From contig NZ_JAFMOF010000004.1 in NCBI RefSeq assembly GCF_017349075.1, positions 62,001 to 126,000 of the forward strand: a stretch of 64,000 bases of DNA, in the 5' to 3' direction. Shown here piece by piece: positions 35,146-44,034 of this stretch. The stretch is from Streptomyces triculaminicus (GTDB lineage: Bacteria; Actinomycetota; Actinomycetes; Streptomycetales; Streptomycetaceae). The position numbers were made by a program, and so were the translations under genes. Numbering within the stretch: the first letter of the stretch is position 1; each line of letters opens with the position of its first letter. The notes beneath the pieces are model-generated. The model was given only the letters and a program-made list of their open reading frames with translations, searched no databases and had not been told where the DNA came from.

Positions 35146-38100
35146 GTGACCCGTCGGAACGCCGAGTTCGGCGACCGCAAGTCCGGGACAGACCGCAGAG
35201 ACCGCACCTACGTCGCGCGGGACTTCTTCCTGCTCCGCGCGCCGGGCCTGCCGACCCGGGGGATGACGAACCTGCTGGCCGCCAACGCGGAGTCGGCCGG
35301 CGCGGACCCGGAGGGGTGGGAGGCCCGCTATCTGCGGGGTCTGCTGGACCTGTGGGCGAAGCCCGGGGTCCGCTCGGCGATCTCGCTGGCGGCTCCGGAC
35401 CTGGCCCGCGCCGTGGAGGGCGTCGACGGCCTCTCGGCCCGGGACCGGCGACGCGCGATGATGAGCCTCGGCCGGTATCTGAACCGGATGAGCATGCGGC
35501 CGACTCCGCTGGCCACGGTGGCGGGCGTGGCGGTGGGCGCGTTTCAGGAATCGCCCGCGGCCGCCTCGCCCACCCCAACCAATGCCCCTCCCGCCCCCCG
35601 GCTCGGCGTGCCTGCGATCGTCGACGCCGTGGCCAGGCCGGACATGGGCTGGGTGCTGCACCTGTTCAAGTCGGTCACCGACGCCCCGCGGGCCCGGCCC
35701 GAACTGGAGCTGCGCACCAACGACCTGATCCACCGCAGCCGGGGCCGGGCCTGGCTGTCCACGGCCGACGCCTACGGCGAGGGGTCGCGACGCTCGGCGT
35801 CGGTCCGCTGGTCCCCGGCGGTCCGGCTCGTACTGGAGTCGGCCCGTACGCCGAAGACCTTCGGTGCGTTGCGCGACGAGCTGGTGCAGCGGTATCCGGC
35901 GGTCCCGTCGGAGAAGGTGACCGCGCTCCTGGACCAGCTGGTCGAGCTGGACTTCCTGATCACCGCGCACCGGCCGGTCCTGCTGGAGGATTCGGAACAG
36001 CCGCCGCTGTCGGCCCAGTTGGCGACCGTCCGCGACGGCGACGCGATCGCCGCGCTGGCGTCCGTCGAGGCGGCGGTGGCCGCTTTCAACACCACCGGCG
36101 ACGTGACCGCCCTGGAGGCGCTCCAGGAGGAGATCGCCCCGGCGGCGCGGCAGGTGAGCGAGGGCTACAACGGGCCCCTGCTGCGGGTCGACGCCCGGCT
36201 GAACGTCCCCACCCCGCCCGTCCTGCCGGCCGAGGTCCAGAAGCTGGCGGAGGACGCCGCCGAGATCCTGACCGCCGTGGGCGACGTGTACCGGTACCCG
36301 TTGCGGCTGCGCGACTACGCGACGGCGTTCACCGAGCGCTATGGCGCTCAGGCCGAGGTCCCGGTCCTGGAGGTGCTGTCCGAGGAGACCGGGCTGGGCC
36401 CGCCGGCAAGTTATCTGAATCCGTCGCGTTCCTTCGAGTTGCTGCCGACGACCACGAGCGACCGGAGCAGGGAGGACCGGGACGCGGTCCTGCACCGGCT
36501 CGCCGCCGACGCGATCAGCCGCGGCAGTCTGGAGGTGGTCCTCGACGAGCGGTGGACCGCCGAGCTGCGGCAGTACGACGACCGGCCGCTGAGGCCCGCG
36601 ATCGACGTCCACCTGCAGCTGACGCCGCCGACGGCCGCGGGGTCGGGGTGGCGCGGGGTGGTCACGGCGGTGGCGTACGGCGGCCGGACGTTCGCCCGGT
36701 TCCACGACGTGCTGGGCGAGGAGGGGCGCCGGGGTCTGGCGGAGCTGGCCGAGGCGGAGGCCGCGCTGCTGCCCGGGGTGGCGGTGGTGGAGCTGACCTG
36801 CCTGCCGGAGAAGGCCCGGGCCACGAACGTCGCGGTCCGTCCGGCGGTCCGCGCGCTGGAGCTGCCGCTCAACGTGGCGCCCGGGCTGCCCGCCGACCAG
36901 GTGATCGCGCTCGAGGACGTGGTCGTGGGCGTGCGCGAGGGACGGCTGTACCTGCACAGCCCGGACCTCGGGTGCGACCTGCACGTCACCCAGCACACCA
37001 TGCTCAACCCGCTGATGGCGCCGAACGTCGGCCGCTTCCTGCTCGACGTCTCCGCGGCGGCCTTCCGCGAGGTCTCGCCGTTCGACTGGGGCTCCCTGTC
37101 GGCGAGCATGCCGTTCCTGCCCCGGGTCGTCCGGGACGACCTGGTGCTCAGGCGCGCGCGCTGGCTGCTGAGCGCCTCCGGGCTGCCGGCCGGCTGCACG
37201 GGCTCGCCGGCTGCCTTCGCCACGGCCGTCGCGGCCTGGCGCGAGCAGTGGAACGTACCGCGCCGCACCGTCCTCACCCAGGGCGACAACACCATCGTCC
37301 TCGACCTGGAGAGCGCCCCCTCGCTGGAGGAACTGCGGCTGGCCGCCGCCCGGGACGCGGACTTCGTCCTGCGGATCGAGGAGGCGCTGCCCGGTCCGGA
37401 AGAGGGCTTCCTGCGGGACGAGGCCGACGCGCCCTTCGCCGCCGAGGTCGTGGTGCCCGTACTGCGCGGAGGGCAGGCGCCGGCGCCCCGGGCGGCGGCC
37501 GTCGCCCGGCGGCCGGTCACCGACGCCGAGCGGCTGCGCCCGGTCGGCGGGCCGTGGGTCTACGCCAAGCTCTACGCGGAGCACGACGCGCAGGACGCCC
37601 TCCTGGTCGGGGAGGTGACGGCGCTGGCACGCTCTCTGGCGGACCGAGGCCTGGCGGGGCACCCCTTCTACCTGCGGTACGGCGACCCCGCCCCACATCT
37701 GCGGTTGCGCTTCCGGGCCGCCGATCCGGCGCGTGCCGCCGAGCTGCTGGGCGAGGTGGCGACGTGGGCCCACGGCCTGGTCGTCGAGGGCCGGATCATC
37801 GACGTCTCCTTCGAGACGTACCGTCGCGAGATAGAACGCTATGGCGGACCCGACCTGATCGACGCGGCCGAGGAACTGTTCCGCCGGGACAGCGCCGCGA
37901 CCCTGGCCCTGCTGCGGCACCTCGCCGCGCCCTCGCCGGCGGGCGGGGTCCCGCTGGGGAAGGCCGCGCTCACCGTGCTCAGCCTCGAGGCCGTCGGCCG
38001 GGTGCTGGTGCCCGACTTCGCCGAACGGCACGACCTGGTACGGACGATGGCCGGCCCGCAGGCCGGTGGTACGGAGTACCGGGCCGTCGCGCGCCGGCTG

Positions 38101-38394
38101 TGGCAGGGGTACACGGCGCCCGGCGCCGAGGCCGCGGTGCTGGGGCAGGTCGGCGCGGCCTGGCAGGACGCCGGGACCGCGTACGCCGCCCGGGTCGCCG
38201 AGCTCGTGGCTGCCGGCGCCCTCTGGTCGGACCGGAGGGACATCCTGCGCAGCCTGTTCCACATGCACAGCAACCGGATGGGCCTGCGGCGCGAGCAGGA
38301 GGACGCCGCGTACGGCATGTGGCGGCGGCTGCTCGACCGCGTCGCCGTGGCCGACCGGATCGCCGTCGCCGAGGATGCGGGGCGGTCCCGGTGA
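35146..38394 (+). CDS. lanB: Full-length class I lanthipeptide dehydratase
   Basis: A 1082-aa LanB that glutamylates Ser/Thr of the precursor using Glu-tRNA and eliminates glutamate to form Dha/Dhb. The glutamylation domain covers about 1-780 (YVARDFFLLRAPGLP, and RYLNRMSMRPTPLATVAGV as the conserved N-terminal part). The elimination SpaB_C domain starts near residue 800 (GPWVYAKLYAEH) and includes HLRLRFR. Both are fused, unlike the split enzymes of thiopeptide clusters. GTG start with AAGGAA upstream; its stop overlaps the ABC transporter start (GTGA). Confidence 0.95.
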   Translation: MTRRNAEFGDRKSGTDRRDRTYVARDFFLLRAPGLPTRGMTNLLAANAESAGADPEGWEARYLRGLLDLWAKPGVRSAISLAAPDLARAVEGVDGLSARDRRRAMMSLGRYLNRMSMRPTPLATVAGVAVGAFQESPAAASPTPTNAPPAPRLGVPAIVDAVARPDMGWVLHLFKSVTDAPRARPELELRTNDLIHRSRGRAWLSTADAYGEGSRRSASVRWSPAVRLVLESARTPKTFGALRDELVQRYPAVPSEKVTALLDQLVELDFLITAHRPVLLEDSEQPPLSAQLATVRDGDAIAALASVEAAVAAFNTTGDVTALEALQEEIAPAARQVSEGYNGPLLRVDARLNVPTPPVLPAEVQKLAEDAAEILTAVGDVYRYPLRLRDYATAFTERYGAQAEVPVLEVLSEETGLGPPASYLNPSRSFELLPTTTSDRSREDRDAVLHRLAADAISRGSLEVVLDERWTAELRQYDDRPLRPAIDVHLQLTPPTAAGSGWRGVVTAVAYGGRTFARFHDVLGEEGRRGLAELAEAEAALLPGVAVVELTCLPEKARATNVAVRPAVRALELPLNVAPGLPADQVIALEDVVVGVREGRLYLHSPDLGCDLHVTQHTMLNPLMAPNVGRFLLDVSAAAFREVSPFDWGSLSASMPFLPRVVRDDLVLRRARWLLSASGLPAGCTGSPAAFATAVAAWREQWNVPRRTVLTQGDNTIVLDLESAPSLEELRLAAARDADFVLRIEEALPGPEEGFLRDEADAPFAAEVVVPVLRGGQAPAPRAAAVARRPVTDAERLRPVGGPWVYAKLYAEHDAQDALLVGEVTALARSLADRGLAGHPFYLRYGDPAPHLRLRFRAADPARAAELLGEVATWAHGLVVEGRIIDVSFETYRREIERYGGPDLIDAAEELFRRDSAATLALLRHLAAPSPAGGVPLGKAALTVLSLEAVGRVLVPDFAERHDLVRTMAGPQAGGTEYRAVARRLWQGYTAPGAEAAVLGQVGAAWQDAGTAYAARVAELVAAGALWSDRRDILRSLFHMHSNRMGLRREQEDAAYGMWRRLLDRVAVADRIAVAEDAGRSR

Positions 38395-40250
38395 ACCCTC
38401 GCTCCCTGCTCCGGCGGCTTACGGCCGCGCCCCGACCGGGCCTGCTCGTACTGCGCCAGTCCTGGCGCGGTGACCGTGCCGGAACCGCGCAGGTGATCGT
38501 GATCTCGCTGCTCGTCGGCATCCTGCCGGCCGGTCAGGTCACCCTCACGGCGGCCTTCGCGACGGCTCTGCTGCGCGCGGCGGGCAGCCCGCACCCGCAG
38601 CTCCGGGGCGTTCTGTTCTACCTGGTCCTGCTGGCCGCGCTGGGCCTCGGTTCGCAGCTGCTGATCCTGCTGCAGAACCGGGCCATGCAGCGCTGTCAGA
38701 GCAGGCTGTCGGCCCATCTGTCGGAGGAGATCATCAGCCGGGCGAGCCGGTTCACGCTCTCCCAGGTGGAGGACCCGAAGATCCAGGACTCGCTGCAACG
38801 GGCCGTCCGGGAGGTGGGCTTCCGTCCGGGCATGATGCTCTCCCAACTGGTGCAGACGACCACCCAGATGGTCGCCTTCGGCTCGGTCGGGGTGATCCTA
38901 TGGACCCTGGACTTCCGGGTGGCGCTGCTGGCCATGCTCGCCCCGGTCCCGACGGTGGTCGCGCAGATCCTGCAGGGCAAGCGGGCCCACGCGCTGGAGC
39001 ACGGGCGCTCCGAGGAACGGCGCCGGCTCGCCTACTGGCAGCACCTGGCCTCCCAGCCGAACTCGATGAAGGAGGTGCTGGCCTTCCGGCTGTCCCCGGT
39101 GGTCCTCAGCAACCACCGGCGACTGCTGGCGGGCATCGTCGGCGCGGACCTGCGGCTGGCCAACCGGAACCTCCGCCTCTCCATCCCGATGGTGATCCTG
39201 ACCGCGGCGCTGACGATCTCCGCGCAGGCCGTCGCGATCCTCGGCGGCACCGACGCCCGGCACGTGGCGGGCCTGCTGGCGGTCATCCAGGCGATCGGCA
39301 TGCTGCAGAGCAGCGCGCAGATCCTCTACGGCGCCGTGTCCGGCATGTACGTCAACCAGCTCTACCTCCGCAACGTGAACGACTTCCTCGCCATCGAGCA
39401 CACACCGCTCCCCCAGGGCGAGCTGACGTTCCCGCAGAGGATCAGTAAGGGCATCGAGTTCCGCGACGTGTCGTTCAGCTACCCCGGCAGCGCACGGCCC
39501 GCCCTGGAGAACGTCTCGTTCACCCTGAAGCCCGGCCAGGTGACGGCCGTCGTCGGCCTGAACGGCGCGGGGAAGTCCACCCTCGGCAAGCTTCTCGGCC
39601 GTCTCTACGAGCCGACCGAGGGCTCGATCCTCGTCGACGGCGTCCCGCTCGCCGGCCACCGGCTGGACAGTCTGCGCGACCGCGTCTCGTACGTCTTCCA
39701 GAACTACGTCGAGTACCAGCTCTCGGTCGGCGAGAACATCTCGCTCGGCCTGGAGCACGAGGCCGGGCGGGAACACGCCGCCGGGCGGAAAACCGACCGG
39801 GTCGAGGCCGCGGCCCGCGAGGTGGGGATGCACGAGCACATCGCCTCCCTCCCCCAGGGCTACGGCACCCAGGCCGGGAAGCTGTTCACCGGCGGCGTGG
39901 AGTTCTCCGGCGGCCAGTGGCAGCGACTGGCCATCGCCCGGGGCATGGTGCGCTCGGCCTGCGTACGGGTCATGGACGAGCCGACCGCCGCGCTCGACAC
40001 GATCACCGAGGCCGAACTGCTCGACACCCTGACCACCGCCACCTCCGGCCGGGTCTCGCTGCTGATCGCCCACCGCTTCTCGTCCGTGCTGCGCGCCGAC
40101 CGGGTGCTGGTCTTCGACCGCGGCCGCCTCGTCGAGGACGGCGACCACCACGAGCTCATGCGACTCGGCGGTCTCTACGCGCGCATGTACGAGGCACAGA
40201 CCGCCGGCCACGCACCCACGGCGGGAGCCGGGACGGGAGCCCGAGGATGA
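38391..40250 (+). CDS. lanT: ABC transporter (fused permease-ATPase), LanT-like exporter without peptidase
   Basis: A 619-aa half-transporter with about six transmembrane helices in residues 30-320 and an ATPase domain from about 355. Walker A is GLNGAGKS (389-396), the signature SGGQWQ (506-511), then VMDEPTAALD. There is no N-terminal C39 peptidase, so leader removal must be done by another protease, as usual for class I systems. Translationally coupled to lanB (GTGA) and to the LLM gene (ATGA). Likely exports the modified lanthipeptide. Confidence 0.9.
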   Translation: MNPRSLLRRLTAAPRPGLLVLRQSWRGDRAGTAQVIVISLLVGILPAGQVTLTAAFATALLRAAGSPHPQLRGVLFYLVLLAALGLGSQLLILLQNRAMQRCQSRLSAHLSEEIISRASRFTLSQVEDPKIQDSLQRAVREVGFRPGMMLSQLVQTTTQMVAFGSVGVILWTLDFRVALLAMLAPVPTVVAQILQGKRAHALEHGRSEERRRLAYWQHLASQPNSMKEVLAFRLSPVVLSNHRRLLAGIVGADLRLANRNLRLSIPMVILTAALTISAQAVAILGGTDARHVAGLLAVIQAIGMLQSSAQILYGAVSGMYVNQLYLRNVNDFLAIEHTPLPQGELTFPQRISKGIEFRDVSFSYPGSARPALENVSFTLKPGQVTAVVGLNGAGKSTLGKLLGRLYEPTEGSILVDGVPLAGHRLDSLRDRVSYVFQNYVEYQLSVGENISLGLEHEAGREHAAGRKTDRVEAAAREVGMHEHIASLPQGYGTQAGKLFTGGVEFSGGQWQRLAIARGMVRSACVRVMDEPTAALDTITEAELLDTLTTATSGRVSLLIAHRFSSVLRADRVLVFDRGRLVEDGDHHELMRLGGLYARMYEAQTAGHAPTAGAGTGARG

Positions 40251-41200
40251 AACTCACCGCGTTCGACCAGGTCCTGGTCTACGGCGCCACCGGCCCTGCC
40301 GGGGCCGCCCGCGAGTCGGTCCGGCTGGCCGTGGCGGCCGAGCGCCTGGGGTACGACCGGTTCTGGATCGCCGAGCACCACGGCGCGACCAGCGGCTGCG
40401 GCTCGCCCGAGATACTGGTGGCCGCCGCCGCGGCGGAGACCGCCACCATCCGGGTGGGCACCGCCTCGGTCCTCCTCCCCCACTACGCGCCCCTGAAGGT
40501 GGCGACCACCTTCAACCTGCTGGAACGGCTCTTCCCCGGGCGGATCGACCTCGGCATCGGCCGCGGCCCCGGCGCGGGCGAGGCGGTCGTCCGCCGGCTC
40601 GCGCGACCCGACGAGGCCCCCTACCCCGAGAAGGTCGAGCGCCTCCTGGCCCACCTCACCGCCGGGACGGACCTGCTGCCCTACTCCACCCCGCCCCAGC
40701 TGTGGCTCACCGGCGCCGGCCCCGGCGGCGCGCTGCTCGCCGCCCACCACGGACTGCCGTTCTGCCTCGCGCAGTTCGCCCACGGCACCCCACGGCCGGA
40801 CATCGTCGACCTGTACCGCGACAACTTCCGCCCGGGCCCGCTCGGCGAGTCCCCCCGCGTCAGCATCGCCGCCCGCGTGGCCTGCGCGGACGACCCACGG
40901 GACGTCCGGCTCCTGCGCTCCCTCCTCGCCCTGGCCGCCGCCCCGACGAACCGCCGGACCCTTCCGTCCTGGGACGAGCTCCACGCCATGGGCTCCACCG
41001 TGCCCTCACCGGGCGCGGGTACGGACACGGACGGCATGTCCGTACTCGCCGGAGTCCCCACGGAGGTGGCCGAGAAACTCGCCGCCCTGATCGCCGCCTA
41101 CTCCCCCGACGAACTCGCCTTCACCACCGTCTGCCCCGACTTCGACCTGCGGGTCCGCACCTTCGAGCTGCTCCGCGCCATGCTCCCGGCCGTCCCCTGA
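40247..41200 (+). CDS. LLM-class flavin/F420-dependent oxidoreductase, possible lanthipeptide tailoring enzyme
   Basis: A 317-aa TIM-barrel luciferase-like monooxygenase family protein (LGYDRFWIAEHHGA near residues 35-48, IRVGTASVLLPHYAPLKVA, RIDLGIGRGPG). The start overlaps the exporter stop, so it is the last gene of the lan operon. It resembles the MsnO8 branch. F420-dependent reductases act as dehydroalanine reductases (LanJC type) in some lanthipeptide pathways, installing D-Ala; alternatively it may oxidise the peptide. Cofactor choice cannot be read from sequence. Confidence 0.88.
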   Translation: MKLTAFDQVLVYGATGPAGAARESVRLAVAAERLGYDRFWIAEHHGATSGCGSPEILVAAAAAETATIRVGTASVLLPHYAPLKVATTFNLLERLFPGRIDLGIGRGPGAGEAVVRRLARPDEAPYPEKVERLLAHLTAGTDLLPYSTPPQLWLTGAGPGGALLAAHHGLPFCLAQFAHGTPRPDIVDLYRDNFRPGPLGESPRVSIAARVACADDPRDVRLLRSLLALAAAPTNRRTLPSWDELHAMGSTVPSPGAGTDTDGMSVLAGVPTEVAEKLAALIAAYSPDELAFTTVCPDFDLRVRTFELLRAMLPAVP

Positions 41201-41228
41201 ACAGCAGGCATGGCCGCAGGTACCGCGA

Positions 41229-41789
41229 TCACCCCGCAGGGGCGACGACGGTCTTCCTGCGGGCGCGGTACGCGGCGGCCTTGATCTTGTTGCCGCAGGA
41301 CTCCATGCCGCACCACTGGCGCCGTCCGCCGCGCGAGCGGTCGATGTAGATGCGGGTGCACTCGGGGTTGCCGCACTCCTTGAGCAGGGGTACGTCCGGG
41401 CCGCTCAGCAGTTCCACCGCGTGCCGGGCGACGGTGGACAGCGCTTCTCGCTGCGTCGCCGCCGTCCAGCGGCCGGAGTGGGTCAGCTGCGGTGCCGCGG
41501 AAGCCCTGCAGGCCGCCTCGTTGACCACGGCCAGCGCCTCGTCGTCGAAGTCCTCGCCGAGGCGCCGGGCCGTGATCAGCTGGTAGACGGCCTCCCGTAC
41601 GGTCGTCGCCCGGACCACGTCGGCCTGCCGGGCGGGCGAGACGGAGTCGACGATGCCGGACTCCACGTACCACGCGTCCAGGCGGTCCGGTGCCGCGAAC
41701 ATCTCGAATCGCGCCGCGCGGCGTGCGCGGAGCGTGGCCGCGAAGTCCAGGGCCGGATTGCCGCACACAAAGACATGATCCAGGTTCAC
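41229..41789 (-). CDS. CGNR zinc-finger (ABATE-domain) putative regulator
   Basis: A 186-aa protein with the N-terminal ABATE/DUF1470 domain (FVCGNPALDFAATL) and a C-terminal CGNR zinc finger. The finger reads ECGNPECTRIYIDRS, then RRQWCGMESCGNK, giving four Cys ligands and an Arg-rich tail (AAAYRARRK). Proteins of this type are presumed stress-response transcription factors. It converges with the lanthipeptide operon 28 bp away and is not clearly part of it. Confidence 0.9.
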   Translation of the reverse strand: MNLDHVFVCGNPALDFAATLRARRAARFEMFAAPDRLDAWYVESGIVDSVSPARQADVVRATTVREAVYQLITARRLGEDFDDEALAVVNEAACRASAAPQLTHSGRWTAATQREALSTVARHAVELLSGPDVPLLKECGNPECTRIYIDRSRGGRRQWCGMESCGNKIKAAAYRARRKTVVAPAG

Positions 41790-41867
41790 GTCACCATCCT
41801 GACGGGTGACTACGATGCCCGCAAGAATCGTCGGCCGCTACCGCGGGGCCCTCCCTGCGGACGCACG

Positions 41868-42062
41868 TCAGAGCACCAGGTCCCACGCCAGACAGGAGAG
41901 GAGATTGCTCGCCCCTTCGGGGTTGTAGGTGTCCCGCGCCGGATCCCTCGGCGAGGCTTCCTTCACCTCGACCATGTCCTCGTAGGCGATCCGCTCGGGC
42001 AGCGCGCCGAACCGCGCGTGGCGCATCGCCGAGCCGCTGTCCTGTGTGTTGCTGTCTTGCAT
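41868..42062 (-). CDS. Small conserved-looking protein of unknown function
   Basis: A 64-aa product starting at ATG 42062 with a clear GGGAGG site 7 bp upstream. Sequence: an N-terminal Ser/Asp/Gln-rich tail, then RFGALPERIAYEDMVE, then DPARDTYNPEGASNLLSCLAWDLVL with one Cys near the end. The PERI..EDMVE and DPARDTYNP pattern looks like a family of short streptomycete proteins, but I cannot name it. It lies 45 bp downstream of the Tat-exported hydrolase in the same direction, possibly an operon. It could be a peptide precursor; no modifying enzyme is adjacent. Confidence 0.6.
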   Translation of the reverse strand: MQDSNTQDSGSAMRHARFGALPERIAYEDMVEVKEASPRDPARDTYNPEGASNLLSCLAWDLVL

Positions 42063-42107
42063 CGTCAGCCTCCCGCTGCCTCGGAACACTATGCAGTTGA
42101 TGACGCG

Positions 42108-43172
42108 TCAGAGATGGTTCGCGTCGATGACGGCTCGGGCGAACGCCTCGGGTGCCTCCTGCGGCACGTTGTGGCCGATGCCCTTCAGGGTGCGGTGGTC
42201 GTACGGGCCCACGAATCTGTCCCGGTACATGGTCCCGTCGCCCGGAACCGTGAACGGGTCGCGCTCGGCGTCGAGCGTCACCGTCGGCACGGCGATGACC
42301 GGCCGGGCGGCGAGCCGCTTCTCGTACGGCTCGTAGCGCCGTTCGCCCTCGGCGAGGCTCAGCCGCCAGCGGTAGTTGTGGATCACGATGGCGGCGTAGT
42401 CCGGGTTCCCGAAGGCGGCGGCCGTGCGCTCGAAGGTGGCGTCGTCGAAGTCCCAGGTCGGGGACACGGTGTCCCAGACCAGTCGGGTCAGGTCGTGCCG
42501 CTTGTCCTTGTCCTCCATGGCGAGCCGGCCTCGCTCCGTGGAGAAGTAGTACTGGTACCACCAGGCGTGCTCGGTCGCCGGCGCCAGCGGCTGGAGGTTC
42601 GTCTCGAGGTTGACGACGAGGTAACCGCCCACCGATACCAAGGCCTTGCAGCGCTCGGGCCACAGCGCCGCGATGATATCGGCACTCCGAGCCCCCCAGT
42701 CGAATCCGGCGAGCACCGCCTTCTCCAGCCCCAGCGCGTCCATCAGGGCGATGACGTCGAGGGCGATGGCCGACTGCTGACCGTTTCTGAAGGTCCGGGA
42801 CGAGACGAAGCGCGTCGTGCCGTGGCCGCGCAGATAGGGAACGATCACTCGGTACCCCTCCGCCGCCAGCAGGGGCGCGACATCGACGAAGCTGTGGATG
42901 TCGTACGGCCAGCCGTGCAGGCAGATGACCGGCGCGCCATGGGCCGGCCCCAGCTCGGCGTAGCCGATCTCCAGCAGTCCGGCCCTGACCTTCCGGAGCG
43001 GAGGGAACGCGGTGTGCCCGCGGGGGCCGGCCGCGGACGCGGGGGCCGTGGCGGCCCGCTGCCCTGTCATGGCCGAGGCATGCGCCGGTCCCGACGGCCC
43101 CGCCAGGGGTGCGGCGACCGCGCCACCGGCACCCAGGCCGAGAGCCTTGCCGAACGTACGCCTGTTGATCAT
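42108..43172 (-). CDS. Tat-exported alpha/beta hydrolase (epoxide hydrolase/dehalogenase-like)
   Basis: A 354-aa enzyme. The N-terminus INRRTFGKALGLGAGGAVAAPLAG is a twin-arginine signal. The catalytic core has the oxyanion segment HGWPYDIHSF, a nucleophile Asp in GFDWGARSA (Asp rather than Ser, as in epoxide hydrolases and haloalkane dehalogenases), and His in GIGHNVPQEAPEAF. Start at ATG 43172 fits the signal peptide. Substrate unknown. Confidence 0.88.
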   Translation of the reverse strand: MINRRTFGKALGLGAGGAVAAPLAGPSGPAHASAMTGQRAATAPASAAGPRGHTAFPPLRKVRAGLLEIGYAELGPAHGAPVICLHGWPYDIHSFVDVAPLLAAEGYRVIVPYLRGHGTTRFVSSRTFRNGQQSAIALDVIALMDALGLEKAVLAGFDWGARSADIIAALWPERCKALVSVGGYLVVNLETNLQPLAPATEHAWWYQYYFSTERGRLAMEDKDKRHDLTRLVWDTVSPTWDFDDATFERTAAAFGNPDYAAIVIHNYRWRLSLAEGERRYEPYEKRLAARPVIAVPTVTLDAERDPFTVPGDGTMYRDRFVGPYDHRTLKGIGHNVPQEAPEAFARAVIDANHL

Positions 43173-43538
43173 GTGAAGCCCTCCGCGCGTCTCGAAGTGC
43201 CTGCCTGCGACCGATCTGCGCCTCGCAGGAGATCCCACGCGCACACCGGTCCCGGCGGACCTCCGTGGGCGTGCCAGACGACTGTGGCACAGCGTGCATC
43301 ACCGGTCAAACAGGTGACGCGTGCCAAGTCATCGCATGCCAGGGAGGTTTGATGATCAGCGCCGACCGCTGCCGTAGCGACTCACCCCACCAACCCGGCC
43401 TCCGGAGTCATCCGGACCGCGCTCCAACGTCGGCACGCCGGTTCCCGGCCAACTCCGCTCGGGCACTACCGGGTGTCCGCATCCATGAGTAGCGTCGCCC
43501 CTCGTATCGATCGGCCTCAACGTCCACAAGGAGGGCAC
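43173..43538. other. Divergent intergenic region between hydrolase and secreted protein
   Basis: 366 bp with no credible gene. It holds the AAGGAGG ribosome site of the downstream gene (43528-43534) and a CACC-N9-GGTG dyad near 43300. Promoters for both flanking genes must lie here, but none can be pinpointed by eye. Confidence 0.4.
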
Positions 43539-43865
43539 ATGAGATTCCGCTACCGTGTCGCGGCTGTCAGCGCATCCCTCGCCCTTGCGGGTGGGGGCGC
43601 GGTGGGTGTCGCCGCGCCGGCTTCCGCATCCGAAGGCGCCGCACCCTCCCTCTCCTGCGATGCATGGCGGTACGAGAGGGGAAGCGACGGCCATGGTGCG
43701 TCGATCACGTGCTACGGCAGCTCGTTCACCGGGTACGCCGTCTGTCACCAGCCCGACGGTTACCTGTACCTCCGCTTCGGTAACCGCGCCCGCTCCGGTG
43801 GCACTTCGACGGTGTGGTGCGGCCGCAACGCGGAGGTCACCGATGCGGGTGCGATCCGCAGCTGA
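43539..43865 (+). CDS. Small secreted protein with three or four cysteines
   Basis: A 108-aa protein with AAGGAGG before ATG 43539. Residues 1-32 are a Sec signal (RFRYRVAAVSASLALAGGGAVGVAAPASAS). The mature part has Cys in LSCDAW, TCYGSSF, VCHQPDG and WCGRN, likely two disulfides, with beta-strand character (YLYLRFGN). It resembles short secreted beta proteins of streptomycetes; no function is recognised. Confidence 0.8.
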   Translation: MRFRYRVAAVSASLALAGGGAVGVAAPASASEGAAPSLSCDAWRYERGSDGHGASITCYGSSFTGYAVCHQPDGYLYLRFGNRARSGGTSTVWCGRNAEVTDAGAIRS

Positions 43866-44034
43866 TCGCCCGGAGCGCAGCCTCGGCATCTGAGCGCATC
43901 GGCGCACCGCTCGACGTCCTGCCCATGTGCACGGCGTGCATGGCCGGGCAGTGGTTCCGGGAGAGGATGAGCGACATCTGCTCCTGAGCCGTGCGCACGG
44001 GCAGGGCAGCCTGCAGCCGACGAAGGGTCAACTC

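Noticed and set aside
34900..38268. 1122-codon ORF opposite lanB
   Set aside because: Antisense shadow of a GC-rich gene with strong third-position bias; no motif.
43265..43492. 75-codon ORF upstream of the secreted protein
   Set aside because: No ribosome site, irregular composition, overlaps the likely promoter region.
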